From Phaseolus vulgaris (taxonomy: Eukaryota; Streptophyta; Magnoliopsida; Fabales; Fabaceae), in contig NC_023756.2 in assembly GCF_000499845.2 (NCBI RefSeq), positions 44,466,291 through 44,530,290 of the forward strand: a stretch of DNA of 64,000 bases, read 5' to 3'. Positions within the stretch are counted from its first letter, which is position 1. The number at the start of each line of letters is the position of its first letter. Below the pieces are notes generated by a model, which was not told the DNA's origin, did not search any database, and saw nothing but the letters and a program-made list of their open reading frames with translations. Shown in pieces: positions 24,441-36,999 of the stretch. The translations under genes were made by a program, and so were the position numbers.

Positions 24441-27400
24441 TGAGATAATCGAATTTCTTCGGTGTCTGTTTTATGTTTTACTCTCAACAGATCAACACAT
24501 TCCAAACTTCTCTCTCCATAAATAACAGAGTTTCATTACATAAGGAAGATAAACAATTAGTAAAAATCTTAATTTAATAATTTTATCTTTTAATAAATAA
24601 AAAATAATTTATTTATTTATTTATTTCAAAATAAATGGTTGAATATTTTTTAAAATTTATTTAAAAAATTATATATATGTATATATTCAATTATATTATT
24701 TTTCTTTTTTTAATTAAATATTTATTAAAATTATAAAACTATATATATTTGAATACAATAAAAATGTAAATACACATGTGAACTTATGTTTTTACTTATG
24801 TAATAAAGTTGTTTTTAAGATAGTAATGTAGTTTATGTAGCACTGATACGGACACTGACACGGACATGGAGATACGTATAATTTCTAAAATGTAGGATAC
24901 GGAGATACGTATAATCTCTAAAATGTAGAACACGGGGACACGGATCTATATATTACATAATTTTGAATTATATAAATTGAAAATAAATATTTATGTGCAA
25001 AAGTATGTTTCAAATTCTTTTGGGAGCAAGAAGATATTTTGCATGACTGGTTCAAAAGAATTTGTTCATTATTTTTATAATCATAATAAAAATTTATGCA
25101 ATAAATTTGAGTTTTTAGAAAATTATTGTATTTATACCTTTTAAAATTGTGTTATAGAACCGTACTAGAATTTTTAAAAATCCAACAAGTATTTTTTGAA
25201 TTGAACACTTCACCAATATGTGTCATACGAATGTCGTACGAGTGTCAACACCGATACGTATATCCGACACGGATACGCCATTTAAGAAAAGTATGTTAGC
25301 CTTAGCCTTATAGGATTTATTTTCTAATTTTTAATCCATTTTATTTTATTTTACGTTATATAGTACTTTTTTTCAAAAATATATTAATAGTTAAATATTA
25401 TAGTATATATTTTCATTATAAATTTAAAATATTTAATTTAATATGATTTATATTTAAAATTATTTATTTTTGATAAAATTAATTATAGAATAAACATTTA
25501 TGTCATGCATTACATAGAATAAAGTATTGAATTAACAATATTTGAAAACTGGTCAAAATCTCAAATATTTATTTTAAGTAATTACCACCTAATATATATG
25601 GTTGAAATAATAGGAGTTTAATGTTACATACCTTGATGGTATAAATTTTGTACATACATATAATTTTTAAACATAAAATTAATAACTTTAGCATATATAA
25701 TAGTTTATATTTAAATTAAATTTTTAAAAAGCAAAATCTTATAGCCTAACAACGTAAGGGAACATCTTTAATCAAAACATAAATAAAGATTCATATAGGT
25801 AGAGTTGGGTTAGATTGAATTATGTTAGGTTTAGATAAATTTATTCTCCAATTAAATAAATAAATATCAAAGCTAAGTTGAATTGAATTTTTTATACTTT
25901 TTAATTATATTTAATTCAATTTTTGAATGGGTTAGATAAATTAAGATATAGATTATAATTAAAATTGTAATTTTATATTAGATTAATAACTTTTAAATAA
26001 CCTATATTTTCTGATATTTGAACAGTTTAATATTTTAAAAATATACATTTAATTAATAAAATAAATATAATTATTATTTAATATTTTTAATTAGGTGAAT
26101 TTTAAAATAATACTTATGGAATTAATTATGCAACTCTTACAAAATTGAATTAGCTTTAACCTAATTATAAAAAAAGTTTAACTTAATTAATTTAAGTTAT
26201 ATAATACTGGGTAGTTGGAATGTTTTAATTTAAGATAGAGGAAAGAAAGGCTTGAAGAATGGATCAATGTCACCTCTTAAATTAACAACCAAAAAAACAA
26301 AACTAGGTCAAACACGTGTTCTCAACATTGACGTAATAATATCTTTTTATATTTTTTCACAACATTCTTAAATAAAATTATTTTATGGACTGATTTTTTT
26401 ACAATACATTAAAGATTTTAATTGAAAATATAATAAATTATTTTATGATTTTAAATAAAAAAATTATAAATATTTTTAACAACATCAAACCAAATGTAGT
26501 TATTCATAAAAATCCTAATTTTCAAGATTTGTGATTTTGAAAAATCATATGATTCCAAGATATAGTTTTAATTTAATGAAGTATATTTAAAATATATGTT
26601 TGTGCTTTTAATAAAATCCCTTGAAACATCAGAAAAGTAAATTACTTTTCTCTTCATAATTATTCTTTTAGAATACTATATACGTATAAGTGCAGTAATG
26701 TGTGAAGAGTAAAATAGGGGTGTCTCAATAGCAATGTCTCATATATAATACCTTTTAAAACGAGCTTTTTCATCTATAATGGTGCAGCCAGAGAGAGTAT
26801 TTTAATTATTTTTTTTCTTTTAGTATGGGAGTGTAGTTAGTAATTATGGAGGTGTATGAAGAACAAGTATAAACACGCGTCATTCAGACAAAGCTGAGAA
26901 TGGGACATGTTTGAACTCAAACTGCTTATGTGCCTCACACTGAAAAATTATATTCTTTCATAATTATTTTTTTCAAAAATTATTAACATTTCTTAAAGGA
27001 ATCAATTATAAAAAAAAACAAAATTATAAATTATAAATTGCTTAATTAAGTTTCAAATCCTTAATAAATTTGAGTATTTTCAATGGAGTCTTTATTAAAT
27101 ATTTTGGTTTATTGAGTATTAAAAAATATATATATTTTAATTGAAATTTTATTGTTTAGTTTTTCTATTAACTGGATGATGTTATTGTTATCTTACTATA
27201 TTGTTTAGTTGTCTTTATATGTTTTTTTTTTTGTTAATATTAGACAACATAGTTTTGTGGTTAACATAATGATACTTTTTATGGTTGGATATAGGTAACA
27301 ACGAGGAAAAGAAAAGCAAAACAAAAATCTAAATACGATGTTGAGAGAACAAACCTATGGTTGAACAACATAACAATAACTATAAAATAAGGGTTAGGGC

Positions 27401-29066
27401 CAAATATAAGTAAGTTGGTTGTGTAAGATTTTTATCCTCCTTAACCTTCAGAGCAACTCCAACCTCACTCTTGCTTTGCAAGTCTTCCAATATCATATTT
27501 AGATTTTCGTTTTACTTTTCTCTTTGTTTTCGTTTACCTCATCCAACACGTTTTCATTTTCACTTCCTTTTAAATCACATCCAAACAAGTTGTTCCTTTT
27601 GGTTTTTAACCAAAACAATAAAAGACATTTGTTTATTGAATGTCCCACAAGTAAGTCTCACTATTGAATGTCCTTCATGCGCAATTCAAATCTCATGCTT
27701 GTTCTTTTGTTTAACCTTGCATTTGTTATGTAATTTCCCAAAATCGTATTTAGGTTTTCATTTTATTTCCCTTTTTGTTTGCATTTATCGTCGTTCAACA
27801 ATAAAAGTTACATGTTATATTAAACATAAAATTACATTGACACAAAATAATATGCAGAAACAACTGAGGAAGGTAACAAGATAAGATAACATTCAAATCA
27901 CTCATGGCAAATGATTGTTGTTACTTGAAGTGTCAGCCTAGTTAAGATGTCAAGTTGCATAATGATGCTATGAAAACATTTTTATAATAAAAAAAAATTA
28001 ATATAAAAATGAAACAACAATAACTAAATTAAAAAATTTAAATTTTTTAAATTAATAAACTATAAAAATTTAATTGATAATATCTAATTTATCCTAAACT
28101 TCAAACTTACCCTTTATAAATAAAATGAAAGACATCTAGCAATAAATAGCAACCAAATGAAATAATAATATCTGCTAGCTGATTTTAAAGTTTCGCTCTA
28201 ATGTCTCAATTTATTGCCAAATTTCAGATAATCAAAATTCAGTATAATTATGGAAATAAACGGTAAAATAAATTTTTTAAATAATATAAAATATTAATAC
28301 ACTTCAAAAGAATAGAAAAACTCATTGTATCATGGTAATATACATTTTTTTATAAGTATTTTTTTTTTCGAAAAAGCTTGACCACTGTACAAGTTTTACA
28401 AGACCAATATAGAGCCAACAGAGCAAAAGGAATAGTCTTGTAGCAATTTTTTTTTCTTACAAGTTCACCTTATATCTCTTACTAAAACAATGAAGAATAT
28501 ACTACAAATATTAAAATAAACTTACAAATTGAAAATGCGTGTTATCTTTATATGTAACAAAATTAGTTTTTAACACCTTTTAAATAGGACAAATATTTTA
28601 GTATGTTTGAATGAGATTTTTTTTAAAACGTAATTCAATGTATAGAAAATTCAAAATACATTTCGAATTTTATATGAAGTTTTACTCTTTTACCTTCTCT
28701 CGTATTTATCTTCTTCTTTTTTCTGACTTTCTTTTCGATTAATCTTTGGTTATGTTGTTATTGACTCGATTTTTGTTGGAACATTATTAATTTAATATTT
28801 TTTTACTGATGTTCATAATAACTTATAGATTAAAGTTAATTGTAATTACTTTTTGGTCTAGCTTAGAAATCGATGTTAATTAAGATACTTTTTTACCAAA
28901 GTTAGTAAGACTATTTCTTTAATAAATGTTACTTAAACCTTTTCAATTGTATTGTATTTTTTTTATTAATATATATATTAAATACTACCTAAGTCTAACA
29001 AATGTCATGTTATCTTATTTATGATTTATTTACATCTCTATAGTTTCCCACAGTTGTTCATATAAT
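24440..29066. other. Spacer between genes B and C
   Basis: Very AT-rich. A block at about 24837-25290 carries repeated GATACGGACAC-type phrases (such as GATACGGACACTGACACGGAC and CCGACACGGATACGCC) around an AT-rich core and looks like an old dispersed repeat. An open frame at 27471-27884 contains an imperfect internal duplication and has no protein family signature. No supported gene. Confidence 0.5.
24837..25290. repeat. Dispersed repeat with GATACG/GACACGG phrases
   Basis: GATACGGACACTGACACGGACATGGAGATACGTATAATTTC is followed by a near-duplicate GGATACGGAGATACGTATAATCTCTAAAATGTAG. At the far end there is ACCGATACGTATATCCGACACGGATACGCC. The phrases stand out from the AT-rich surroundings. 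The class is unknown and I see no ORF or clear terminal repeats. Confidence 0.35.
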
Positions 29067-32000
29067 CTATAAGAACTCAGAATCTGAATGTTTATTTATT
29101 AGTCGTTTGTTTCTGTATCTCCATGCAACTTGAATGCGGATTGCTGCAAGGGATCTCCAATAGGGTGATTCATACCTAAAATAACACAATTATCAAATCA
29201 TATGTTATTCATGGATTTCAAAAGAATCATATATGTTTCTACAAACACACTAGACTAGAGTGAAAAATATATAATACACATTTTTTTTATTTTTTTTGAA
29301 ATATAATACACATATTCTCTGAAAAGAAAAGTTCGTGGAACATTATTAAATATAAACTAATTTTAAAGATAAAAATAATTAATTATTATAAACTAAATTA
29401 GATACTACTTTAAATACTAAAAAATATTGGTATTTAAACTAATTTATAAATAATTTCTAAATTAACATTAACTGTCAAAGTTTTAGTTACCAATTATTTA
29501 GATTTTAAGGTTGGTATCTAAAATTTTGATAATTAATTAGATATAAATCTATAAACTAATCGTCAATAATAGAAATCATCACTACAAAAAAATCATGAAA
29601 TAGAAATCAACTTTTAGAAATCAAAATAATTAGTTGTAATAGTAACTAAATTAGAGACCATTTTAGAAACTAAAAAAAAAAATTCTAAATTAGTTTATAT
29701 TATTGTTAAATAGTTTCTAAATTGGTATCTAATTAGCCACCAAAGTTTTAAGTACCAATTATTTAGTTTCTAAATTTGGTAGCAAAAACATTGATTGTAA
29801 ATTAGATATCAATTTAGAAACTATTTAACAATAATAGAAACTAATTTAGAAATTAATTTTTTTTTAGTTTCTAAAATGATCTCTAATTTAGTTACTATTG
29901 CAACTAATTATTTTGGTTTCTAAGAATTGATTTCTGTTTTATCATTTTCTTATAGTGTACTATGATATTGATATTTGTTTTAGAATCCGAATAAATATCT
30001 AATTTACTTAATATAATAATTAATTATTTTTATTTTTAAAATTAGTATTTATTTAATGATTTTGTTGTAATGAATTAAGTGAAGAGGAACATAAACCATT
30101 ATCCTTAACTACCATTTTCCTATATCAATCTCTTTGTGAGTTTAAAGCTGTGTTTTTGCCTATTGTCATTAGTTAACTTTGATTTTGTTGAAGTCATAAG
30201 TTGAGAAGAGAATGGTGAATGAGAAGTATAGATAGAGGAGAAGGGAGTGACCTTAAGGCTCCTTGAAGACGCAAACTGCGGAAGAATCTTGTAAAAAGGA
30301 TTGTGACTTCTTCAAGGTTTTGTGCTCGCAGTGAAAGTACTTCCACATTTGTTAAGCATCTTACTGTCCTGTTGCTAAGCAACTTCTGTCCTGGAACCCT
30401 TACTCTTCTGCCATCTGCACCAGTAATCAAATTCATGAACTAAGCTGCTATAACTCTACTATCACCATTAGAAAATTAGAAAAGAAATCAATTTTAGAGA
30501 AAAAACAATTTGATATGTTGACTAAATTTTAGAAACTAAAACCATTATTATATCTAAATTAGTTTTTTCTACAAGTTTTAGATACTAATTATTTAGATTC
30601 TACGTTAATAGCTAAAATCTTGGTTGCTAATTAAATACCAATTTAGAAATTATTTATCTATAATGAAAACTAATTTAGATACGGATAATTTTTTTATCTC
30701 ATTTCGTCAATATAACAACTAATGATTTTATTTTCTAAAATTGGTTTCTATTTGATAATTTTTTTTTAGTGTGGTTCTTCTGATTCAGAATGTAGAGTCA
30801 TAAGCATATTACCACTGCATTATGAAGGAGGATACAGGTGAAAAACCAGAAAGAAAGAAGTTATTGGTGTACCTGCGCTGACAGAAGAATGCTCTAGATA
30901 CCATGTCAAGAGTTCTTCACCACAAGTATCACCTTCAGATAAAGGAATTCTAGTTCCATCTTCTCCAATGCTCTCCAATTTACCACGCACCACGAACACC
31001 ATCTTCTCTACCACACTACCTTCACTCAAAATTCTACTTCCTTTAATGTATGTAGTTTGTCTTAGTCTCGCACAAATGGCGTCTAACACAGGTTCATCCA
31101 TCAGAGAAAATATTCGAACCTGAAGAATTTTATGTCATGGTTAGAAATTGGTAGAGTAGTAAAGTGAGCTAAACCATCTTCAAAAACTTCAATGATTGTT
31201 TCACACAGTTAGGCCTTAATACATAGATTCATGGTGAGGATGCATAGTGTTTTTCCTTCAAAATTGTCTTCATATTTAAACTTGCATTCAATTATAGTTG
31301 GTTACAAGTAGAGACCAGATTATGCAGAACAAAAATTTAAAATGGAAGTTGCATAACTAGTCATCTATGCCACAGATATTCTGGTGCTTACTTTCTTAAC
31401 AAATTTGAAGAGATGGCGTCTTATATCCACTTGCAGGTCTTCTGGAAAATTCTCCATTAGTGTTGCTTCATTCACCCCTCTTGTTGCAGTCCAACTATAC
31501 CGTTCAGCCTCTCGTACTCTCCTGTGTGACAAACATAACTTTTATATCACTTTTACATTCGTTTCATCCATCATTTCATATGACATAATACCTACATAAA
31601 ATGACAAAAGTAGACACACATTATCTGAAATTTTGGACTATAGACGCTCTATATCATAGAATTGTGATGTTTTTCAGTTGGTTTAACTTTTAACAACCCA
31701 TGACTTGAATCAAGAAATAGACAAACAGTCCATCGATAATGTTGACATGATTCATGGAAAAAATGGGAAAATGTTATATACCTTCTGAGGTATTCTGGCA
31801 AGCGCCTATGACTCATCCATTGCTCAACATCACCGCGTCTATGTTGCATTTCTAGCCTCCTATAGAAGAGAAGGAAGGAAAAAAAAATCAAGCATGTTAC
31901 AACACCAAACACATTAGCACTTGACCATCAAAGTTTGCTTAAAACTTGCAGTATTAGATAAGTTCTACCTCCGTCCAAGACCTTGAAGAAAGTTCTGTAT

Positions 32001-35000
32001 GTTTCCAATGAGAAGCGCAAAAAGCAAAAGTCCCAATCCTATGATGGCCATAGTAAAAAGGGCTTCAAACACAAAATCGCTTGGTGTTTGGTTACCAGCC
32101 AGAGTACTGATTTGCTGCATAAAGATCAAATGGGGTATAATTACTAGACATAATAAACCATTCATATGCATTCACTAGTTTTAGTTTGAAGAGTGTTGGT
32201 TGGTACTAGTTGGACCTTGACAAATGACTTGATATTGAGTTAGTAAACCATTTTTATGCATTTAAAATTTCTACATTGAGTTGGTCTAGGAGCATCAAAT
32301 TTTTCACCAGTATCATTTGATCCACTCTATATATTGTGTACAAGATTACTACTAAAAGAACAAAACAATAAAGAACAAAGTGCATACCAGTGCTGAATAA
32401 AGAAAGGTGCATACCTGTAATCCCCAAAATAGAGCATATATGTATTTGGTGACCATGTTTGTTTGTGTAGTAAGAGGTACAGCATTGTTATAAATCCCAT
32501 AAGCAAAAGAGCCACTGGAAGAGGAATTCCAACATGCAATAGCATCTGCATGATTGTTCCACTGGTTTGATGATAAGCCAAGTTGATTGTCTCCAACATG
32601 GCTATGTCCACAATCAATGAATGCCAGGCATCCAGGGATATTAGAACTATGGCACGCATTTCGAAAACATTGATTAACCCTCTGGAAGAAGGGAGAGAGA
32701 GAAAAGAAGAACCTCAGCAAGTTAAATGTTAACCTCCATTTACTGAATTAAAATCCCTGATTCTGATTGAATCACTCATCTTCAAAGTATCCAAGGAAGC
32801 ATAACTACTTTGATAATTAAATTTGTGATTTCCAAGACTAAAATCATATCTACAAAGAAAAAATTTACTTTAAGAGGACATACTAATATCATATTCACAA
32901 AGCAGTTCATCCTTCCTAGAAATCTCACTGTATATTGTTATACTACAAGCACATGGGAATGTGCATTCAAATGAATCAATCAAGTTCTACTTTTTACTCT
33001 TTCAATTTCTGTTCTTAACAGGATTGGATGGCAGGAAAACAATTAGTATCTGATACTAGTAAAAAAACATCGGTGCATAGGAAGTTTTAGTGAGGAAGAA
33101 AATTGGTATTTTTGAAATAAGCATCAAATAAATGCCATTTTTATTCACCTGTAGAGCGAATAGGTACCAGGTAGAGCCAACAACATGGCTAGCTAGCATG
33201 AAAATGAGAAGATTTATAATGAAATTTGCCCATGCTGACTCAAATATGAATCCTGCTGGAGATTGACCAAACAGCATAGGCAGAAATCTGAATAATCTGG
33301 GAATATACTGCACTAGGATCGCTGCACGCAGAACATTCTTAGCATAGTTTGCTTCCCTCAAGGACTTTGGTAGAACAGTCAATAACATTATCTGGATAAT
33401 TTTATGAGAGATAAAAGTTGTTCAAGTGTATGCACGTTATAGCTATAAGTTTTTAACAATTAGCAGTAATTTCTGTAGATTCTGTCATAGTATATAAGTT
33501 TTCTCATGTGTGCCTTATAGAAGAAACATATCATAACTGAATAATTGATATCTCAAAATACTCAAGTAAGAAACTTGAAAAAATGTATAGTTTCAAAACT
33601 GACAATGCCCAGGAATTCGAGAGCAAATATAAAAAGGAATTGAATTCATGTTCAAATTGTTAGGCTTGCATATTTCATAATCAGGAATTGGGAGATTAAC
33701 ACATTTAGAAACTTAATTAGTAAGTTCGAAGGAGAAAACTCAGTGGAAAGAAGAAAAAAATTCCTAAAGGAAGAATGTAAATGGGAAGAAATTACCTGAG
33801 GAAGAGGAAATACAACAAACAAGTCAATAAGAAAATAACCCTTCAGGTAATGAAGTGCAATTTTCTTTGGATGATCAACTAAATCTCCAGCACCAACCAC
33901 CCTCGACTCAGGAGAAACAAAAGCCAACCTAAACTGTGACAAAGCAACTTGGTAGAGTTATTTAGCCTTAAATTTTGGAAAGGAAGCAAACTAACTTAAT
34001 AACTACTGTGATACCTGGTAAAAAACTGAGAAAGTCCTAATATAATAGTTCTATTCCAGTCCATTCTTTATAAGTAGGTTGACAAAATAAATAAATACTG
34101 TACTTGTACATTGGAAGAACATCTGCAATTTATAGATTCATAATTGTTTCAAATTGAGGGTGGCTGTAATGAGAGTGATGGGTAACTAAACAAGATTTCA
34201 GACATACTTGCAGAAAGCAAGAGCAAAAATTCCCTTGAATATTACAGTTATCCTTTGAGTTGGCTTTTACTAGCCTAAAGCCTGTTAGATTAGCGCTAGA
34301 AAACTCTTCTGACACATTTATCAGAATATTCATTAGTGCAAAGTCAATGACATCTACTGATAGACAATGTTTTTTAAACTAAAAAACTGTTGTTCTATGA
34401 ATATATGGATATGAAAAAGTTAGAGAATGGAGAATGGGAGGGGGAACTTCTAAAATGATTGTTATTGGGATGTTACCTGGAGAAGAATGTGAAGGAAATA
34501 TATGAAGTCATTCATGCTTCTAACTATAACAAGTGCTTTTGTCAATTTCCAATTGATAACTATACAATTATGATCCTGCATCCGAGAAATGCAAATTTAA
34601 ATTTCACAGTTGCAGGAAAAGATATTTCATTAGAACTTACAAAATTTGTGTAATTAAATAAAAGGAAAATAACTATATAAGTTATACCTGCCGAACATAG
34701 AATAAGAAGAAAAATAATGGATCCACAAAAATTGCAATCAAGCAAAAACTGGCAAGAACCTTGTTCCACTGTTGTATGAATTTAGAGTGAGGATTCATAA
34801 CTCCAGGAACAAAAGATGAACATAGAGAAAAAAGTTTTCTAGTGAATCCTTTGGCATCCCCATAACCAGCATTCTGAAACTGTAAACATTGAAAACTGAA
34901 GTATAATTGGTAATGAGAAAGTGATAGCAAATGATAAATGTCTACAAAGGCAAATGAAAAAGGTCACAATAAGATAAAGTGTAATGATAAAGAAAAGCTT

Positions 35001-35946
35001 ATAAGTGCCTTAGGAAAATGAGAATTAGATTCACCAGATAGATTCAAAAACCAGTGAAAAATAAGCTACACTCACATAAAGGATCGACACCACCTTCAAC
35101 CAGAAAACAATGATTTTTATGGGTTTTCTTCCTTATATCTTACTAAACCTTTTCATTTATATTAAATGTAAGACTTCGACTCACTTGAATTCATAACCAT
35201 CACAAAATTGTAAGTTGACAATACTTGACTCTCAAATTGAACAATGATAAAGACAACAGTAAACTTTAGCAGCAAAGTGAATGAAATGCTCAGAAGAACT
35301 TCAGAATTTTGTTAAAATTATAATACTAATGAATATGTGGAGTGTAAAGAGTGCTTTCTTTGTAATGAACACAAAGAAAGGTAAAAAGTAAGATATAAAG
35401 CACAAACACCAATATCTAGAAGAAATTGTTTGACTATGTACCATGTAATCAAAGGCAATTGAAACAATAATTTATCATAGGAAGAAAGACAGACACCTTG
35501 GGATCAGGTATATTACAAGCTTTTGGATTTCTTATCTGAGAAGACTTGAAGTAAGTAGGACAAGTAGTACAATAAGGATCATTACAAACTCCCAGTTTCC
35601 CAGATCTCAGTAAATGTTCATTTATGCTATCATAGCTTTTATTCCAGTACTTTGAAACCGTGCTGTCGAAAGTAGAAAATTCATCTATCTTGATCTCCTC
35701 TGTTTTGTTTCCTGTTACTACTATACTATGCTGCATAAGATTATCAATTTCTGGTGTAGAATATAATGAACCACTATCTCCCACGAGACTAGTTTCTCTC
35801 TCATATGACTCCATGGGAATAGAAACTGATGCACTTTGTTTCCTGGATAAAATCTTTTGGAATTTAGGATGCAAAGTTTCATGATATGGTTGTGCATCTG
35901 TTTCTTCTGGTATCTTCTGCTGCTCACCGTTTTCAAAATTAGCCAT
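29067..35946 (-). CDS. CNGC20-like: CNGC20-like cyclic-nucleotide-gated channel, gene C
   Basis: Group IVa CNGC, 753 codons. Coding exons 1-12: 35497-35946, 34688-34879, 34477-34575, 33796-33933, 33149-33391, 32415-32681, 31969-32114, 31782-31859, 31392-31521, 30873-31119, 30252-30414, 29067-29175. All junctions GT-AG with conserved phases. The start at MANFENGEQQ matches the D start. The N-terminal region is the shortest of the array (150 residues) but keeps ETSLVG and [13 protein letters not shown]. The pore filter is AGN at 469-471; the following stretch is SDFVFEALF, where B and D have [13 protein letters not shown] starts at 582, cassette [16 protein letters not shown] about 641-656. The IQ motif is near 729-742 ([13 protein letters not shown]) and the tail is short (INKHSDSEFL). 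In exon 8 the conserved RGRDVEQW is RRGDVEQW. Introns 10 and 11 hold MITEs. The frame is intact, so likely functional. Confidence 0.94.
29338..30072. mobile_element. Older MITE interrupted by a younger MITE, gene C intron 11
   Basis: The flanks of the younger MITE (29580-29957) read as two halves of a longer, more decayed element. The left half (29338-29579) has AAACTAAATTAGATACTAC. The right half (29958-30072) has ATATCTAATTTACTTAATATAATAATTAATTATTTTTATTTTTAAAATTAG and ends TTGTTGTAATG, like the terminus of the 59911-60406 copy. The join is less clean than at 58 kb. Confidence 0.5.
29580..29957. mobile_element. CACTA-type MITE, 378 bp, gene C intron 11
   Basis: Long terminal inverted repeats: the left end is CACTACAAAAAAATCATGAAATAGAAATC and the right end, reverse-complemented, is CACTATAAGAAAATGATAAAACAGAAATC. 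The interior is largely foldback with no coding capacity. CACTA start and family structure fit a non-autonomous CACTA element. The flanking triplets do not match, so the target-site duplication has decayed or the ends are off by a few bases. Confidence 0.75.
30463..30771. mobile_element. Degenerate CACTA-like MITE, gene C intron 10
   Basis: Left end CACCATTAGAAAATTAGAAAAGAAATCAATTTTAG; right end, reverse-complemented, CACTAAAAAAAAATTATCAAATAGAAACCAATTTTAG. Shares interior phrases with the 29.6-, 58.2- and 61.1-kb copies but is more diverged. No matching flanking triplet. Confidence 0.55.
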
Positions 35947-36498
35947 GCTTCCTTGACAATTCTGAAACTTTTTTTGCATTCAGAATATGTATCATTAACA
36001 ATAACAATTTTAAAATCTGATAATGGAATTCAGCTTGAAACTTTAAAGAGAATATAGATTATAAAACATTCTGTAACTACTTCAGTTTCAGAAAGCCAAA
36101 TACTATACAACTGTGATAAAGACAGATAGACTTTAAAGCAACATAAGGGAACTAAGTTTCTTGAACCATTTCTCAAAATTTACTGCTGACATTTTTTCCT
36201 GATGATGAACTGGCCTAATAAAAAACTACAGAACAAAAATTTATCAATCTAAAATGTTTGAGAATGTTAAGAATACTTAATTCTAAAATGAAAATACTGT
36301 CTTGATGTTTGTCTGCCCCTTATAGTAGAATAGAATCCTACTCTGCAAAATCCTCTGAAGCTTGGCAGAAACTAATCAAACATCCATTGACCTCATGCCT
36401 TTACATGCATAAAAACTGTGTAATAGCAACAAGGTGATGTTTAAACAAAAAATAACCAAGTAAAACAACAAAGGTGCAGCCAAAAACAGTGGTAATAC

Positions 36499-36570
36499 CA
36501 GTTTGAAGCTTTCTAAGTGAAAAGCCAACACCTTGATCCCGTCAAGTTTACATTACAGCATGCATTTTTC
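36499..36570 (-). other. Probable 5' UTR exon of gene C
   Basis: Minus strand reads GGCTTTTCACTTAGAAAGCTTCAAACTG|GTATTA, aligning with the leader ends of A and D. The partner acceptor is TTTCAG|AATTGTCAAGGAAGC just before the ATG. The upper limit is not known. Confidence 0.4.
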
Positions 36571-36999
36571 AAAGTCAACAACACCTAAATTTTATAAGAC
36601 AGAGGATGTTAATATACCATAAAATTTAAGGTTTTAGATATTCAGTAACACGTTGAGTCAAATGAATAAAAATTTTTTTTTTTTAAGTTTTGAAAACTTG
36701 AAGAGTGAATAGAAGATTATATCATAACATGAATTTTGTAAAACTCTTGGAAAAAAAATTATGATAAAGTCTTACAAATGATATGATAAATGGTACTCTG
36801 ATGAAGTAAAATAGCAACCCTTGCATTGGAGATGAGGGTTGAAGAGTTTGAAAATGTCAAAATGTCAGTTCTGACATGAGATTGTGAGGGATAATGAAAG
36901 GGAGTTGGAATGCTGACTGTGACATGATCTGTTCAAACTTGCAGCATTAGTGTGAATTGTTTTGAATTTAAAAACACAATATAAAAGCCTTTGCTTCAC

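Noticed and set aside
27471..27884. Open frame of 137 codons in the B-C spacer
   Set aside because: Low-complexity, Phe/Leu-rich translation, internal imperfect DNA duplication, no family motif, no supporting splice or promoter context.
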